Assembly (NCBI RefSeq): GCF_003076135.1
Contig: NZ_QDGZ01000014.1
Span: 1 to 49,975, forward strand
DNA length: 49,975 nt
Direction of reading: 5' to 3'
Source of the DNA: Nocardioides gansuensis
GTDB taxonomy: Bacteria > Actinomycetota > Actinomycetes > Propionibacteriales > Nocardioidaceae
Shown here: piece after piece, positions 28,586 to 36,734 of the stretch
Layout of the letters: the number at the start of each line of letters is the position of its first letter
Position numbering within the stretch: position 1 is the first letter of the stretch
The notes under the pieces: generated by a model
Database searches by the model: none
The model's input: the letters and a program-made list of their open reading frames with translations, nothing else
What the model was told of the DNA's origin: nothing
Translations under genes and position numbers: made by a program

Positions 28586-29022
28586 GGCCGCCACCGGTCT
28601 CCGCCTGTGCGCACGTACTGGGTCCACACGTAGCGCCATGGGGTGACGGCGATGATGACGACGACGAGGGAGCAGTTGATCACCATCTCGGTCGTGGCTG
28701 AGTCCAAGCCGCCGCTGGTGGCACGAGGCAGGGCAACCAGGGAGAGCCACAGAAGCTTCCAGGCCGTCTCGAACAGCAGCAGCGGCAGCAGCTTGACCGG
28801 GTAGCGCAGACCGAGGAGCGCCAGGAGGGACATGGCGGTGAGCAGGCAGAGCGTCACACCCTCGTACAGCGGAAGCGAGTGCGCGTCAGGCAGGAGTGGC
28901 CACTTGACGAGAGCGAGCCCCACTCCCATCAGCACGTAGCCGGCGCGCATGAGGTGCAGGCGAGTCAGCGACAGGTCGGGACGGGTCGTCGATGCGACGG
29001 CGGCGGCGGTTGTGGTGGTCAT
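28582..29022 (-). CDS. four-helix membrane protein, operon member
   Basis: 146 residues with about four membrane helices: MRAGYVLMGVGLALVKWPLL, VTLCLLTAMSLLALLGL, VKLLPLLLFETAWKLLWLSL and MVINCSLVVVIIAV. It ends in a basic cytoplasmic tail (WTQYVRTGGDRWRP). I recognise no named family. AGGAGA lies six bases before ATG 29022. Its stop overlaps the GNAT start, and it begins 56 bp after the preceding small gene, so it belongs to the same transcript as 29079-30786. Confidence 0.78.
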   Translation of the reverse strand: MTTTTAAAVASTTRPDLSLTRLHLMRAGYVLMGVGLALVKWPLLPDAHSLPLYEGVTLCLLTAMSLLALLGLRYPVKLLPLLLFETAWKLLWLSLVALPRATSGGLDSATTEMVINCSLVVVIIAVTPWRYVWTQYVRTGGDRWRP

Positions 29023-29078
29023 GGTTGGTCTCCTGTCTTGGCTGGTTGAGCGCGCGTCGGTGTAGTTGTGGCGTGACG

Positions 29079-29426
29079 TCACGGTGAGGGCACGGGACGT
29101 GCGGGTCTACCGGTGTTGCTGTTCCTGGGAACCGGTGCCGGGCTGCGCCCGTGGCCTCTTTCTGGATCAGCCTCGTCTGTGGCGGCTGTTGCGTCCTGGG
29201 TGGCATCGGAGGTGACCGAGATGAGAGTGGCGCCGAGGTCGCGGACCTTGGAGAGGAGGCCGTGCAGCTCGGCCTGGTCGGCCACCTTGCCGCGCAGGGT
29301 GGTGGTGCCGTCGTCCTCGTGGGTGATGACGAGGGCGCCGAACCAGGCCGACCAGTGCTCGTCGAGGTGTCCAGCGATCCTGAGCTCGTAGTGGGCGGGT
29401 GTGTGTGGTCCGGGCTGATGGTTCAT
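29079..29426 (-). CDS. small conserved actinobacterial protein (115 aa)
   Basis: Residues 12-75 form an alpha/beta domain: HYELRIAGHLDEHWSAWFGA, LVITHEDDGTTTLRGKVADQ, AELHGLLSKVRDLGATLISV. This pattern is widespread in actinobacteria beside LuxR-regulated or DUF2306 membrane genes, without an assigned role. The last 40 residues are a Pro/Asp-rich disordered tail. ATG 29426 overlaps the stop of the DUF2306 gene (ATGA), implying translational coupling. No membrane segment is present. Confidence 0.75.
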   Translation of the reverse strand: MNHQPGPHTPAHYELRIAGHLDEHWSAWFGALVITHEDDGTTTLRGKVADQAELHGLLSKVRDLGATLISVTSDATQDATAATDEADPERGHGRSPAPVPRNSNTGRPARPVPSP

Positions 29427-30091
29427 CGCGACGTGGCCAATCGGGGAGCGGTGGGCGCGCGTCGGGTTCGGTGGGCGAGGGGGCGGTGGATGTCCCATTC
29501 GGCGACGGCGAGGTTGATGACCCAGGCTGCGCCCATCCAGAGCGCGGTGGTCAGGTCCGCGTTGCCGAACAACCGGCCACCGATTCCCAGGGTGAACACC
29601 TGGGTGCCGGCGACGAGGCCGATGGCGTAGCTGCGCATCAGCCAGGCCCGGTGCCGGGCGATGTCGCGCCGACGGATCGCGGCGAACCCGAGGATGATGG
29701 TGAGCACCATCGCCGTGCCGAATGCGAGCCGGAGCGGATACAGCACCTCACGAGTGGCGTCTGCGCGCGGGTAGAACTGGTTCAGCCAGAGCGCCGACAG
29801 CGCCACCACCAGCCCCGCGATCACCAGCACCCGTCCCGCTCTCCGGTGCCACCCGGGCCGGCGACGGCGGAAGCCGGTCGAGAACTGAAATGCACCCACG
29901 ATTGCGAACACGGTGGCGCTGACGATGTGCAGAACGACGGGCAGGGGGGACGCGGTGTACCGGGCGTCCGAGGGCATGGTCTCCGTCCCGCCGGAGAGCT
30001 CGACGAGGCGGAGTGAGCCGGCGATGACCGGGACGGTGCCGAGTGCGACCAGGGCGATCGGCACGCGCCACGTCGAGGCTCGGGTGGTCAC
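29423..30091 (-). CDS. DUF2306 membrane protein
   Basis: 222 residues with six or so membrane helices. The family signature is clear: SPLPVVLHIVSATVFAIVGA, FQFSTGFRRRRPGWHRRAGR, WLNQFYP, and RRRDIARHRAWLMRSYAIGL. Conserved His and Arg residues lie in the loops. DUF2306 proteins have heme-protein-like architecture but no proven function. The gene overlaps both neighbours by ATGA at each end. Confidence 0.87.
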   Translation of the reverse strand: MTTRASTWRVPIALVALGTVPVIAGSLRLVELSGGTETMPSDARYTASPLPVVLHIVSATVFAIVGAFQFSTGFRRRRPGWHRRAGRVLVIAGLVVALSALWLNQFYPRADATREVLYPLRLAFGTAMVLTIILGFAAIRRRDIARHRAWLMRSYAIGLVAGTQVFTLGIGGRLFGNADLTTALWMGAAWVINLAVAEWDIHRPLAHRTRRAPTAPRLATSR

Positions 30092-30786
30092 CAGGCACCG
30101 GCTGGGATGACGCGCGAGTCTTTGCTTGCGGCCTGCACCGGGGTGCCATCAGTGTGGGCCGTGTGGGCGGTTCGCCACAGCGAGTAGCCGAGGGCGACCA
30201 TGGCGATGCCGTTCGGGAAGGCCAGCAGCCGGTAGAACGCGTCCGGCATCACAAATAGTGAGGCGCTCAGCGGGCCGCTCGCGGTCCGCAGCAGGGTGGC
30301 CCAGCGGGTCAAGACGTGGGCGCGGAACAGGGCGATGCCGAAGAGGAGGCCGCCGCCGAGATAGGCGAAGCCCTGGACCTTGAGCACGGTTGCGAGCGGT
30401 CCTATGTCGCCGGTGAAGGTGCGTCCGGAGGCCGCGGCAAGTACGTCGTTGACGTACCCGGGGTTGGTTTCGGCGATGGAGGGAAGGACGAAGGCTGCGA
30501 TGTAGGGCGGGGTCATCAGGAGCAGGTAGCCGGCGGCGAACACCAGGTAGCCGATGAGGCCGAGGAGGCCGTTGCGGCGGATCTGGCTCACGTACATGCC
30601 GGTGATGCCAGCCAGCGCCAGGGCCGCCATCAGCACCTTCAAGGAGTTCCGGCCGATGAGCTCGGTCGTGGCGATGGAGGTGGCGTCCATGTGCGGGTGG
30701 CCAATGTTGACCCCGATGAAGATCGCGCCGGCCCCGATCGCGGCGGCGCCGGCGGCTCGGGTGAGCGCGGTGGGTGTGACGGTCAT
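30088..30786 (-). CDS. multi-pass membrane protein, first gene of the operon
   Basis: 232 residues with about six membrane helices: AAAIGAGAIFIGVNIGHP, VLMAALALAGITGMYV, GLIGYLVFAAGYLLLMTP, FAYLGGGLLFGIALFRA and others. It resembles DUF4386-like actinobacterial membrane proteins, without firm assignment. ATG 30786 is preceded by GGAG at seven bases. Its stop overlaps the DUF2306 start. The LuxR-type regulator gene ends 139 bp upstream on the same strand, which suggests local control. Confidence 0.8.
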   Translation of the reverse strand: MTVTPTALTRAAGAAAIGAGAIFIGVNIGHPHMDATSIATTELIGRNSLKVLMAALALAGITGMYVSQIRRNGLLGLIGYLVFAAGYLLLMTPPYIAAFVLPSIAETNPGYVNDVLAAASGRTFTGDIGPLATVLKVQGFAYLGGGLLFGIALFRAHVLTRWATLLRTASGPLSASLFVMPDAFYRLLAFPNGIAMVALGYSLWRTAHTAHTDGTPVQAASKDSRVIPAGAW

Positions 30787-30925
30787 GTCAGGCTCCAGTT
30801 CCACTGTCCGCGTCGAGTGCCGCGGGGATGGCTGAAACCTAGGAAGCGACAGGGTGGTCAGGCGTCACCAGACGATGTGATTGGCGATGTGACATCGGAG
30901 TCCGGAAGTGGCGGAACGGCGAGGC

Positions 30926-32580
30926 CTAGAGGAGCCCGCGTTCGTGGGCGCGGCGCACGGCCGCGGCCCGGGTGTTGACGTCCAGCTTCGTGAAGATGCG
31001 TTTGGTGTGGGTGCGCAGGGTGTTGAGCGAGACGTAGAGCTCGCGGGCGATCTGCGGACCGGTCAGATCGTTGTCGAGCAGCCGCAGGACGTCGAGCTCG
31101 CGGTCGCTCAGCGGGTCGGCCAACGCGTGTTGGGCAGCCTTCCTGGCTGTCTGCCGCGACCCAGCAGCGTCGAGGAGACGACGAGCGTGCTGGCTCACCG
31201 CGTCGTGCGCGCCGCCGCCGCCGTCTGCGGCCTCACCCAGCAGCGCGAGCATCGGGTCGCTCTCGTCGAGGAAGAGCCGCACGTAGCTCTCCGGTTCCGG
31301 CGATTGGGTCAGCGCATACTCCAGGTCCTCGAAAGCCTGGGTTCGTTCCCCGCGTGCATGGTGGGTGAGCGCGCGCAGCATGGCGATCTCGATCACGCTG
31401 CCCGGACGGCCGGGTTCAGCGCAGGCGAGAAGTCGGTCGAGCAGCGCGAGCGCGGTGTCGAGTGGTGAAGTGTCGGAGGCCACAGCGTTCTCGGGGCCGT
31501 TCACGCGCCGGTGTCGGGCGAGCACGAGGCGCACGCGGGTGAGGTGGTCGTACTCGTGCAGGTAGGTCGTCTCATCGGCGGCCGCGACGTCGTGCCCGCG
31601 TGCCCACTCCTCGGCCGCTGCGAGGTTGCCTTGCGAGATCTGAATCCGGGCTCTCGTCGCTGCGATCGGGCGGACATCGGGGTAGAAGCCGCGACGGTAG
31701 AGCGCCTCAGCCTGGTCGAGTAGCTGGGTTACGGTGGCAACGTCTCCGGTGATGGCGCGCCGCTGCGCCATCGCGACGTACCACCGGTGCCGGTTCTCGG
31801 TGATGGAGGTGCGCTCGGCGAGGGCACGAGCTGTTTCGAGGTGCGCCTGAGCGGTGGCGAGGTCGCCGAGCTCACGGTCGAGCTCGGCCAGACAGACGTG
31901 CAGGTCCGCCGTGGCGCGGGGGTACGGCTCGCCACCAGCGGTCGCCGTCTGTAGCGCGCGCTCGTACAGCTGACGGGCCCTGCCGGGTCGCCCTGCGGCC
32001 ACCCACATGTCGGCGAGCACGATCGTGCTGTCCAACTCGTCGACCAGATTTCCCGCGGCGTGCAGGCTGCTCATCGCGTCGCTGAACGTGGACAGCGCCT
32101 CCTGGACGTCCCCGGCTGCCCAGGCGGCCAAGCCGAGGAACCCGCCAACAGCGCCGCGGATGAAATGGTCTTCGGGCCCGGCGCGGTCCAGCGCGCTCCG
32201 GGCATGGTGCACGGTGCCGGCGACGTCTCCGTGCGCCTGGGCCAGCGACGCGCGGTATACCGAGATCGTCGCGGACGCCGTGCGCAGGTCCTCGGTGTCC
32301 GCCCACTCTCGCGCCAGTTCTGGGTCCTGCTCGCCGGCGGCGAGCGCCGCTTCGGCGTCATCCAGCCTGCGTTCCACGGCGTCGAGGTCGCCGGACATCA
32401 GCTGTGACCAGCCGGAGACGATGCTCAGGACGGGCTCCGGCGGGTCACGGACTCCGGCAACGCGGCGATCCATGTGCGCAGCAGGCTGTCCTGCCGGGCA
32501 CGGCGTGTCTCGGGGAGCGCGGCCTCCATCAGGTAGGCCGCATGGCCGCCGGGGACGAGACGCTGGGCGCTCGGCCGTGC
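30926..32580 (-). pseudogene. MalT-like LuxR regulator, ATPase part missing, one frame break
   Basis: The C-terminal region of a large MalT/LAL-type regulator: TPR-like repeats from LSIVSGWSQLMSGDLDAVER onward, and an intact LuxR helix-turn-helix (LSDRELDVLRLLDNDLTGPQ, LNTLRTHTKRIFTKLDVNTR). Upstream of the break the matching sequence continues in another frame: VPGGHAAYLMEAALPETRRA, then LLRTWIAALPESVTRRSP. Adding one C to AGCCCG near 32438 gives RRSPVLSIVSGW without interruption. The P-loop ATPase domain that should precede it is not present in 32580-33000. It is positioned to control the membrane operon just downstream. Confidence 0.78.
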
Positions 32581-32941
32581 ACATGATTGAGCGCATGGTC
32601 GCGCGGACCTGTCGAAGCGAAGGCTTAGACCAGCTCTGGCGCCTGCGCAGCACTCCCGGCAGGCTCGAGCTCGAACGGATGAGGTTGTCGCCTTCGATTC
32701 CGTAGGTCTTCGCGGTTGAGAGTTCCCTGCACTCGGTCACGTCGCGCGTCATTCAAGGTACCCGAGACGAGGGGATCGCCGACGACGCTGTCGAGCCCGA
32801 TGAGCCGCGCAACGTTTTCGCAATGACTTCGGCGCGCACTCTCCCGTCTGGTGAGCGTGACCGGCGCCGGCTTCAGGAGGACATGATCGATGACACGGGT
32901 AGCGGCGGTTCGAATCCGGTCGAGGTACGTCGCACACGAGC

Positions 32942-32974
32942 GGCCCCGACCAGCCACAATGCTGGATCGGGGCC
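32942..32974. terminator. strong hairpin, likely terminator
   Basis: GGCCCCGA-CCAGC pairs with GCTGG-A-TCGGGGCC around a six-base loop (CACAAT), 13 bp with one bulged A, followed by CTTCTGCGTTT. It sits after the MarR gene (ends 33020, reverse) and could stop transcripts of that gene. The rest of 32581-33019 holds no gene that I can support. Confidence 0.65.
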
Positions 32975-33019
32975 CTTCTGCGTTTGTCCGGCTGATCCGG
33001 TGGAGATGGTGACCAAGGA

Positions 33020-33502
33020 TCAGCGCACCGGTTCGGCGATTCCGTCCTTGGGGAGCATGCGCCGACTGGCCTCGCCGAGTCCGTCGGCGATGGCGGTGAG
33101 CTGCTCGCGGGTCAGCACGTCGATCAACAGCTCTCGCACGAGCGCGACATGCCCGGGGGCGGCGCGTTCCAGGAGCTTCCTTCCCTCGTCGGTGAGGGCG
33201 GCGTAGACGCCGCGGACGTCGATCGTGCAGGGCGCGCGATGCACCAGGCCCGACTTCTCCAGCTGGGAGATCTGGTAGGTGAGCCCGCTCTTGGAGTTCA
33301 GCAGGCTGGCGGCCAGCTCGGTCATCCGCATCGCGTTGCCCTCCGCGGCAGCGAGCTGGACCAGGATCTCGTACTGCAGGTGTGAAAGGCCGACCTCGTC
33401 CCTCAGCTGCTGGTCGAGGCGGCGGTCCAGCAGCGCGCTGGTGGCGAGGAACGCCTGCCAGGCGCGCATCTCCTCGTCGTCGAGCCACTTCGGGTCAGCC
33501 AT
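33020..33502 (-). CDS. MarR-family transcriptional regulator
   Basis: 160 residues. Winged helix with LSHLQYEILVQLAAAEGNAM, RMTELAASLLNSKSGLTYQI, SQLEKSGLVHR and wing DVRGVYAALTDEGRKLLE, flanked by dimerisation helices. MarR proteins repress divergent genes and release DNA on ligand binding. It is divergent from the ribA-oxidoreductase pair, with two matching dyads in the 97-bp gap, so self-regulation and repression of ribA are likely. Confidence 0.9.
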   Translation of the reverse strand: MADPKWLDDEEMRAWQAFLATSALLDRRLDQQLRDEVGLSHLQYEILVQLAAAEGNAMRMTELAASLLNSKSGLTYQISQLEKSGLVHRAPCTIDVRGVYAALTDEGRKLLERAAPGHVALVRELLIDVLTREQLTAIADGLGEASRRMLPKDGIAEPVR

Positions 33503-33525
33503 GCGACCAGCCTATCCCCAGATTT

Positions 33526-33576
33526 GTTCAAATTCGAATCTCCTGCTACCTTCTCGAAGTCGTTCGAACTCGAACG
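33526..33576. promoter_or_regulatory. two MarR operator-like dyads between marR and ribA
   Basis: Two copies of the consensus GTTCRAAYTCGAAY, at 33526-33539 (GTTCAAATTCGAAT) and 33562-33575 (GTTCGAACTCGAAC). The second is a perfect palindrome CGTTCGA-AC-TCGAACG. Start points are 36 bp apart, one near each gene's expected promoter. Assignment to the MarR protein is inference from position. Confidence 0.65.
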
Positions 33577-33599
33577 ACCCGACCCGAGGAGCGCCCGAC

Positions 33600-34274
33600 A
33601 TGGAGTACACCGCACACCCGCGCCGCCCGCTCGGGCCGGAGGCCGCGACCATCAGAACGCAGGTGCAGGTGCCGTTGCAGTTCGCCGACGGCTACGCCAC
33701 GACCGCCCACGTCACGACCTTCCGCGGCCTCGCCGACGGTCAGGAGCACCTGGCGTGGGCGTTCGGCGACCCCGCCGACTCGGGACTCCCGCTGGTGCGT
33801 GTGCACTCGGAATGCCTGACCGGGGACGTGTTCGGGTCCGCCCGCTGCGACTGCGGCCCGCAGCTGCGCGAGGCGGTCGAGCGGATCGCGACCAGCGGCG
33901 GCGTGCTGCTCTACCTGCGGCAGGAGGGCCGCGGCATCGGCCTCTACAACAAGCTCGACGCCTACGCGCTGCAGGACGCCGGCCTGGACACCTACGAGGC
34001 GAACACCGCTCTGGGCTTCGCCGAGGATGCACGCGACTACACCGTCGCGGCGCAGATGCTGGCCGCTCTGGGCGTCACGCGGCTGGACCTGCTCACGAAC
34101 AACCCCGACAAGGCGGGCCAGCTCCGCGAGCTGGGCGTCGCCGTCCGGCGCACGGTCCCGACCGGCGTGTTCGCCAGCGAGAGCAACCTCCGCTATCTCC
34201 ACGCGAAGGCCGAGCACACCCAGCACACGCTCGCGCTCCCGGTCGGGCCGGGGTCGGCCGTTCTCGCGGGCTGA
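33600..34274 (+). CDS. ribA: GTP cyclohydrolase II
   Basis: 224 residues, the length of a monofunctional enzyme. It opens the imidazole ring of GTP to give the diaminopyrimidine precursor of riboflavin. The zinc site is HSECLTGDVFGSARCDCG (three Cys). The GTP-binding and catalytic part is LLYLRQEGRGIGLYNKLDAY, followed by YTVAAQMLAALGV and LLTNNPDKAGQLRELGV. GAGGAG lies nine bases before ATG 33600. It is divergent from marR and followed 46 bp later by an oxidoreductase. A stand-alone, MarR-controlled copy outside a rib operon suggests a specialised flavin demand or stress response. Confidence 0.92.
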   Translation: MEYTAHPRRPLGPEAATIRTQVQVPLQFADGYATTAHVTTFRGLADGQEHLAWAFGDPADSGLPLVRVHSECLTGDVFGSARCDCGPQLREAVERIATSGGVLLYLRQEGRGIGLYNKLDAYALQDAGLDTYEANTALGFAEDARDYTVAAQMLAALGVTRLDLLTNNPDKAGQLRELGVAVRRTVPTGVFASESNLRYLHAKAEHTQHTLALPVGPGSAVLAG

Positions 34275-34320
34275 GCGCGCTCATCACCGACCTGACCCAC
34301 CAGATCCGAGGAGAGATGTG

Positions 34321-35265
34321 ATGCGAGCTGTCGTGATCAAAGGGTTTCCGCTCCGAGCCGGAGCTTGTGGAGGTTCCGGTGCCAGAGCCGGGACCCGATG
34401 AGATCCTGGTCCGGATCCATGCTGCCGGGCTGAACCCTTTCGACTGGAAGGTGGCCGATGGTGCCCTCGAGGGCGCGGTCGAGCACTCCTTCCCGCTCGT
34501 CATGGGCTCCGATGGCGCGGGCGTGGTCACCGCCGTCGGCAGCGGCGTCACCGCCTTCCGACCCGGCGACCGCGTCTACGGGCAGTTCATGAAGCTCTCG
34601 AAGGGCCGGGGCTCGCACGCCGAGTACGCGCTCGGCGACGCGGACGGCAAGGTCGCCACGATCCCGGACCACCTGTCCTTCACCCTCGCCGCAGCGCTGC
34701 CCACCGCCACCGTGACGGCCTACCAGGCGGTCCAGGCGGCCGCGCTCCAGCCGGGTCACACCATCCTGGTCAACGGAGCCTCGGGTGGTGTCGGCCAGTC
34801 CGCGGTGCAGTTCGCCGCCGGCCAAGGAGCCTGGGTGGTGGCCACCGACCGGGAGACCTGAGAGAGCAACTGCGCGAGCTCGGCGCCGACCACATCATCG
34901 ACTTCACCGCGGCACCCACCATGGACCAGGTCCGCGCGGCTCACCCCGGAGGCATCGACGCCGTGCTCGACCTGGTCAGCGGACCCGGCGAGCCCAACCC
35001 GTTCGCCGCGCTGCTGCGCCCGGGCGGAGTCCTCGTCAGCACCAATGGGGCGGCCGACCCCGAACTCCTCCCAACGCAGGGCCGCACCGGAGTCAACTTC
35101 TACAGCAACGCGACCCGTCATGACCTCGAGACCCTCGCCGGGCTCGCGGCCGATGGCCGGATCCGCGTGCGGATCGACGCCGAGGTCCCGCTGGCCGAGG
35201 CACCGGACGCCGTCGCGCGCGCCCGCACCGGGCAGGCCAGCGGCAAGACCGTGCTCGTCACCTGA
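34321..35265 (+). pseudogene. zinc-free quinone oxidoreductase (MDR family), two frame breaks
   Basis: NADP-dependent MDR/quinone reductase type: MRAVVIKGF, then in another frame ELVEVPVPEPGPDEILVRIH, GLNPFDWKVADG, VMGSDGAGVVTAVGSGV, the nucleotide motif NGASGGVGQSAVQFAAGQGA, then a second break and LREQLRELGADHIIDF to the C-terminus GQASGKTVLVT. Break 1 (near 34343) is repaired by one T less in TTT. Break 2 (near 34857) is repaired by one C more in ACCTG. With both corrected it is a normal protein of about 315 residues, so an assembly artefact is plausible. AGGAGAG precedes ATG 34321. It forms an operon with ribA. Confidence 0.85.
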
Positions 35266-35408
35266 GTATCTCAATGGGTGGCCGGCGGGCCATGGCGCCG
35301 GCTGTTGACCCCTCGCCCGACTTTGCCGTTGCCGGCCTCAACCTCGTGTCATATCGGTGTCACAGACCGGGTCGAAGCCGTCTCTCATGCAGGCCAGCCC
35401 GCCACGTC

Positions 35409-35466
35409 CGACGGACTGCAAATCCGTCGGCTTTGCCTTCGAAGGTTCGAATCCTTCACCTGCCAC
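35409..35466 (+). other. tRNA 3' fragment with GCA anticodon (old attachment site)
   Basis: The sequence contains an anticodon stem-loop ACGGA-CTGCAAA-TCCGT (anticodon GCA), a variable-arm hairpin CGGC-TTT-GCC, a T arm GAAGG-TTCGAAT-CCTTC and the 3' acceptor strand ACCTGCC plus A. No matching 5' acceptor or D arm lies upstream. The reverse translation (GEGFEPSKA...DLQS) is the familiar antisense of such sites. A long variable arm fits class II tRNA (Tyr, Leu, Ser), while GCA reads Cys. It is beside an integrase tail, so it is probably an att remnant and not a functional tRNA. Confidence 0.6.
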
Positions 35467-35475
35467 ATCAGGGAG

Positions 35476-35517
35476 AACGGGCCCCTGACCAGCGGAAACG
35501 TTGGTCAGGGGCCCGTT
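35476..35517. terminator. long hairpin with GAAA tetraloop
   Basis: AACGGGCCCCTGACC pairs perfectly with GGTCAGGGGCCCGTT. The stem continues through AGCG/CGTT to a GAAA loop, giving about 19 bp, with TTTGCTC after. It is just downstream of the tRNA fragment and overlaps the end of the integrase tail, so it may be the original tRNA terminator. Confidence 0.72.
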
Positions 35518-35717
35518 TGCTCTGTCCGACTGTGTCCGGCCAGAACCGGCCCTCCATGGCCATCTGTGTCCAATACGTGTCCGAGTTTGCCGTCTACGGC
35601 CGCTTGACCCGCCCGGAGCGCCGCCTCGATCCGCGCCTTCGCGACCGACTCCTGACCGTCGAGACACGAGGCATACACCCGCAGGAGCACCGCAACACTG
35701 TGACCGTCCCCGCTCTT
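35505..35717 (-). pseudogene. tyrosine integrase C-terminal tail
   Basis: The reverse frame reads GHSVAVLLRVYASCLDGQES, VAKARIEAALR and a Gly/His-rich tail ending HSRTEQTGP. This is the end of actinophage/ICE tyrosine recombinases (LGHSV.VLL.VYA.C.DGQ...A..RIE.AL), and it lacks the catalytic Arg-His-Arg-Tyr region. It starts abruptly at about 35711, where unrelated forward coding sequence begins. An integrated element was excised or deleted here. Confidence 0.72.
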
Positions 35718-35952
35718 CAACGCGTACATCATCAACAACACCGACGTCTTCTTCGGCTACTACCCCGTCGTACGACACGACGTCCGCATCGAAGGGAAGA
35801 AGCGCACGATCCTGGACCCAATGGGGAAGGACTCAGTGCTGTTCCAGCACATCGACGACGGCGACCCCGACTCCACCGGCTCCCAGTTCGTAGCCCAGAC
35901 CCGGGCATGGTTCGACAGCATTTGGGACACCATCGCCACCCCATCACCATGA
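35713..35952 (+). pseudogene. C-terminal fragment of a DNA-binding/regulatory protein
   Basis: The forward frame reads LFNAYIINNTDVFFGYYPVV, RHDVRIEGKKRTILDPMGKD and SVLFQHIDDGDPDSTGSQFV, ending WFDSIWDTIATPSP. It looks like the C-terminal effector part of actinobacterial XRE/GntR-type proteins often paired with a HAD hydrolase, although I am not certain of the family. A stop at 35701 precedes it, so the N-terminus is lost at the junction with the integrase tail. Its stop overlaps the HAD start by ATGA, showing they once formed an operon. Confidence 0.55.
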
Positions 35953-36623
35953 CGGCGCCTCTCGTGCTGCTGAACTCCGCGCAGGCCGTGTTGCTGGACT
36001 TCGACGGGCCGATTGCGGAGCTGATGCCACCGCCGGTGAACTCTGAAGCTGCAACAGCAGCTCGCCAGATCCTTGCCGGCATCGAACTGCCCTACGAGAT
36101 CGAGACCTCGACCGACCACCTCGCCGTGCTGCGCTGGGCGCGAATTGCGATGACGGCGTTCTCCTTGGGGTCGAAGCGGCATGCACCGGCTGAGGTCCAG
36201 GCAGCAGAGGTCTGCGCTGCCAGCGTCCACGCGGCCGCCTTCATGGAGTTTGGACACAGCCGGGACCTCCCCCTCGCCATCGTCAGCAACAACTCCTCCG
36301 ACGCGGTTCGAACGGCCCTTGCGCGATGGCATTGGCTGGACAGGATCGCCGCCTTCGCATGCCGCACTCCTGATGCCATCGACTGGATGAAGCCCAGCCC
36401 ACGCTTGCTCCTGCTCGCCGCCGACGTACTCCACGTCAACATCAGCAGAACCGTGTTCGTAGAGGACGCGGTTTCCGACGTCGTCGCTGCGAAGGCGGCA
36501 GGCGCGCCCCTTATCGGCCTAGCCAAGAGCGAGGCCAGAGCGAACGAACTCGGCGAAGCCGGCGCCGACCTGGTCGCGGACCTGCGAGACGGATCCGCCC
36601 TCGGGCTCGGTGGTCTGGGATAA
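35949..36623 (+). CDS. HAD-family hydrolase
   Basis: 224 residues. HAD motif I AVLLDFDGPIAELM (two Asp), motif II LAIVSNNSSDAV, the Lys of motif III in WMKPSPRLLLLAADVL, and motif IV VFVEDAVSDVVAAKAAGAPL. The cap region at 30-110 is helical. It probably dephosphorylates a small metabolite. ATG 35949 overlaps the upstream stop. The substrate is unknown; pairing with a regulator fragment beside an integration site suggests that it came with a mobile element. Confidence 0.88.
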   Translation: MTAPLVLLNSAQAVLLDFDGPIAELMPPPVNSEAATAARQILAGIELPYEIETSTDHLAVLRWARIAMTAFSLGSKRHAPAEVQAAEVCAASVHAAAFMEFGHSRDLPLAIVSNNSSDAVRTALARWHWLDRIAAFACRTPDAIDWMKPSPRLLLLAADVLHVNISRTVFVEDAVSDVVAAKAAGAPLIGLAKSEARANELGEAGADLVADLRDGSALGLGGLG

Positions 36624-36734
36624 CCAAGGCCTACTCAGGGCACGCACATGAGCCCGGACAGCCGAGGAGCGGATGGTTTCCTGGGACGGCTGAGAGCTCG
36701 TGCTGGGAGGGGCAGGCACCCGTTCAGGTCATCG

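Noticed and set aside
32890..32937. T-arm-like sequence GGTTCGAATCC suggesting another tRNA
   Set aside because: No anticodon arm, acceptor strand or D arm around it; only the short T-loop match.
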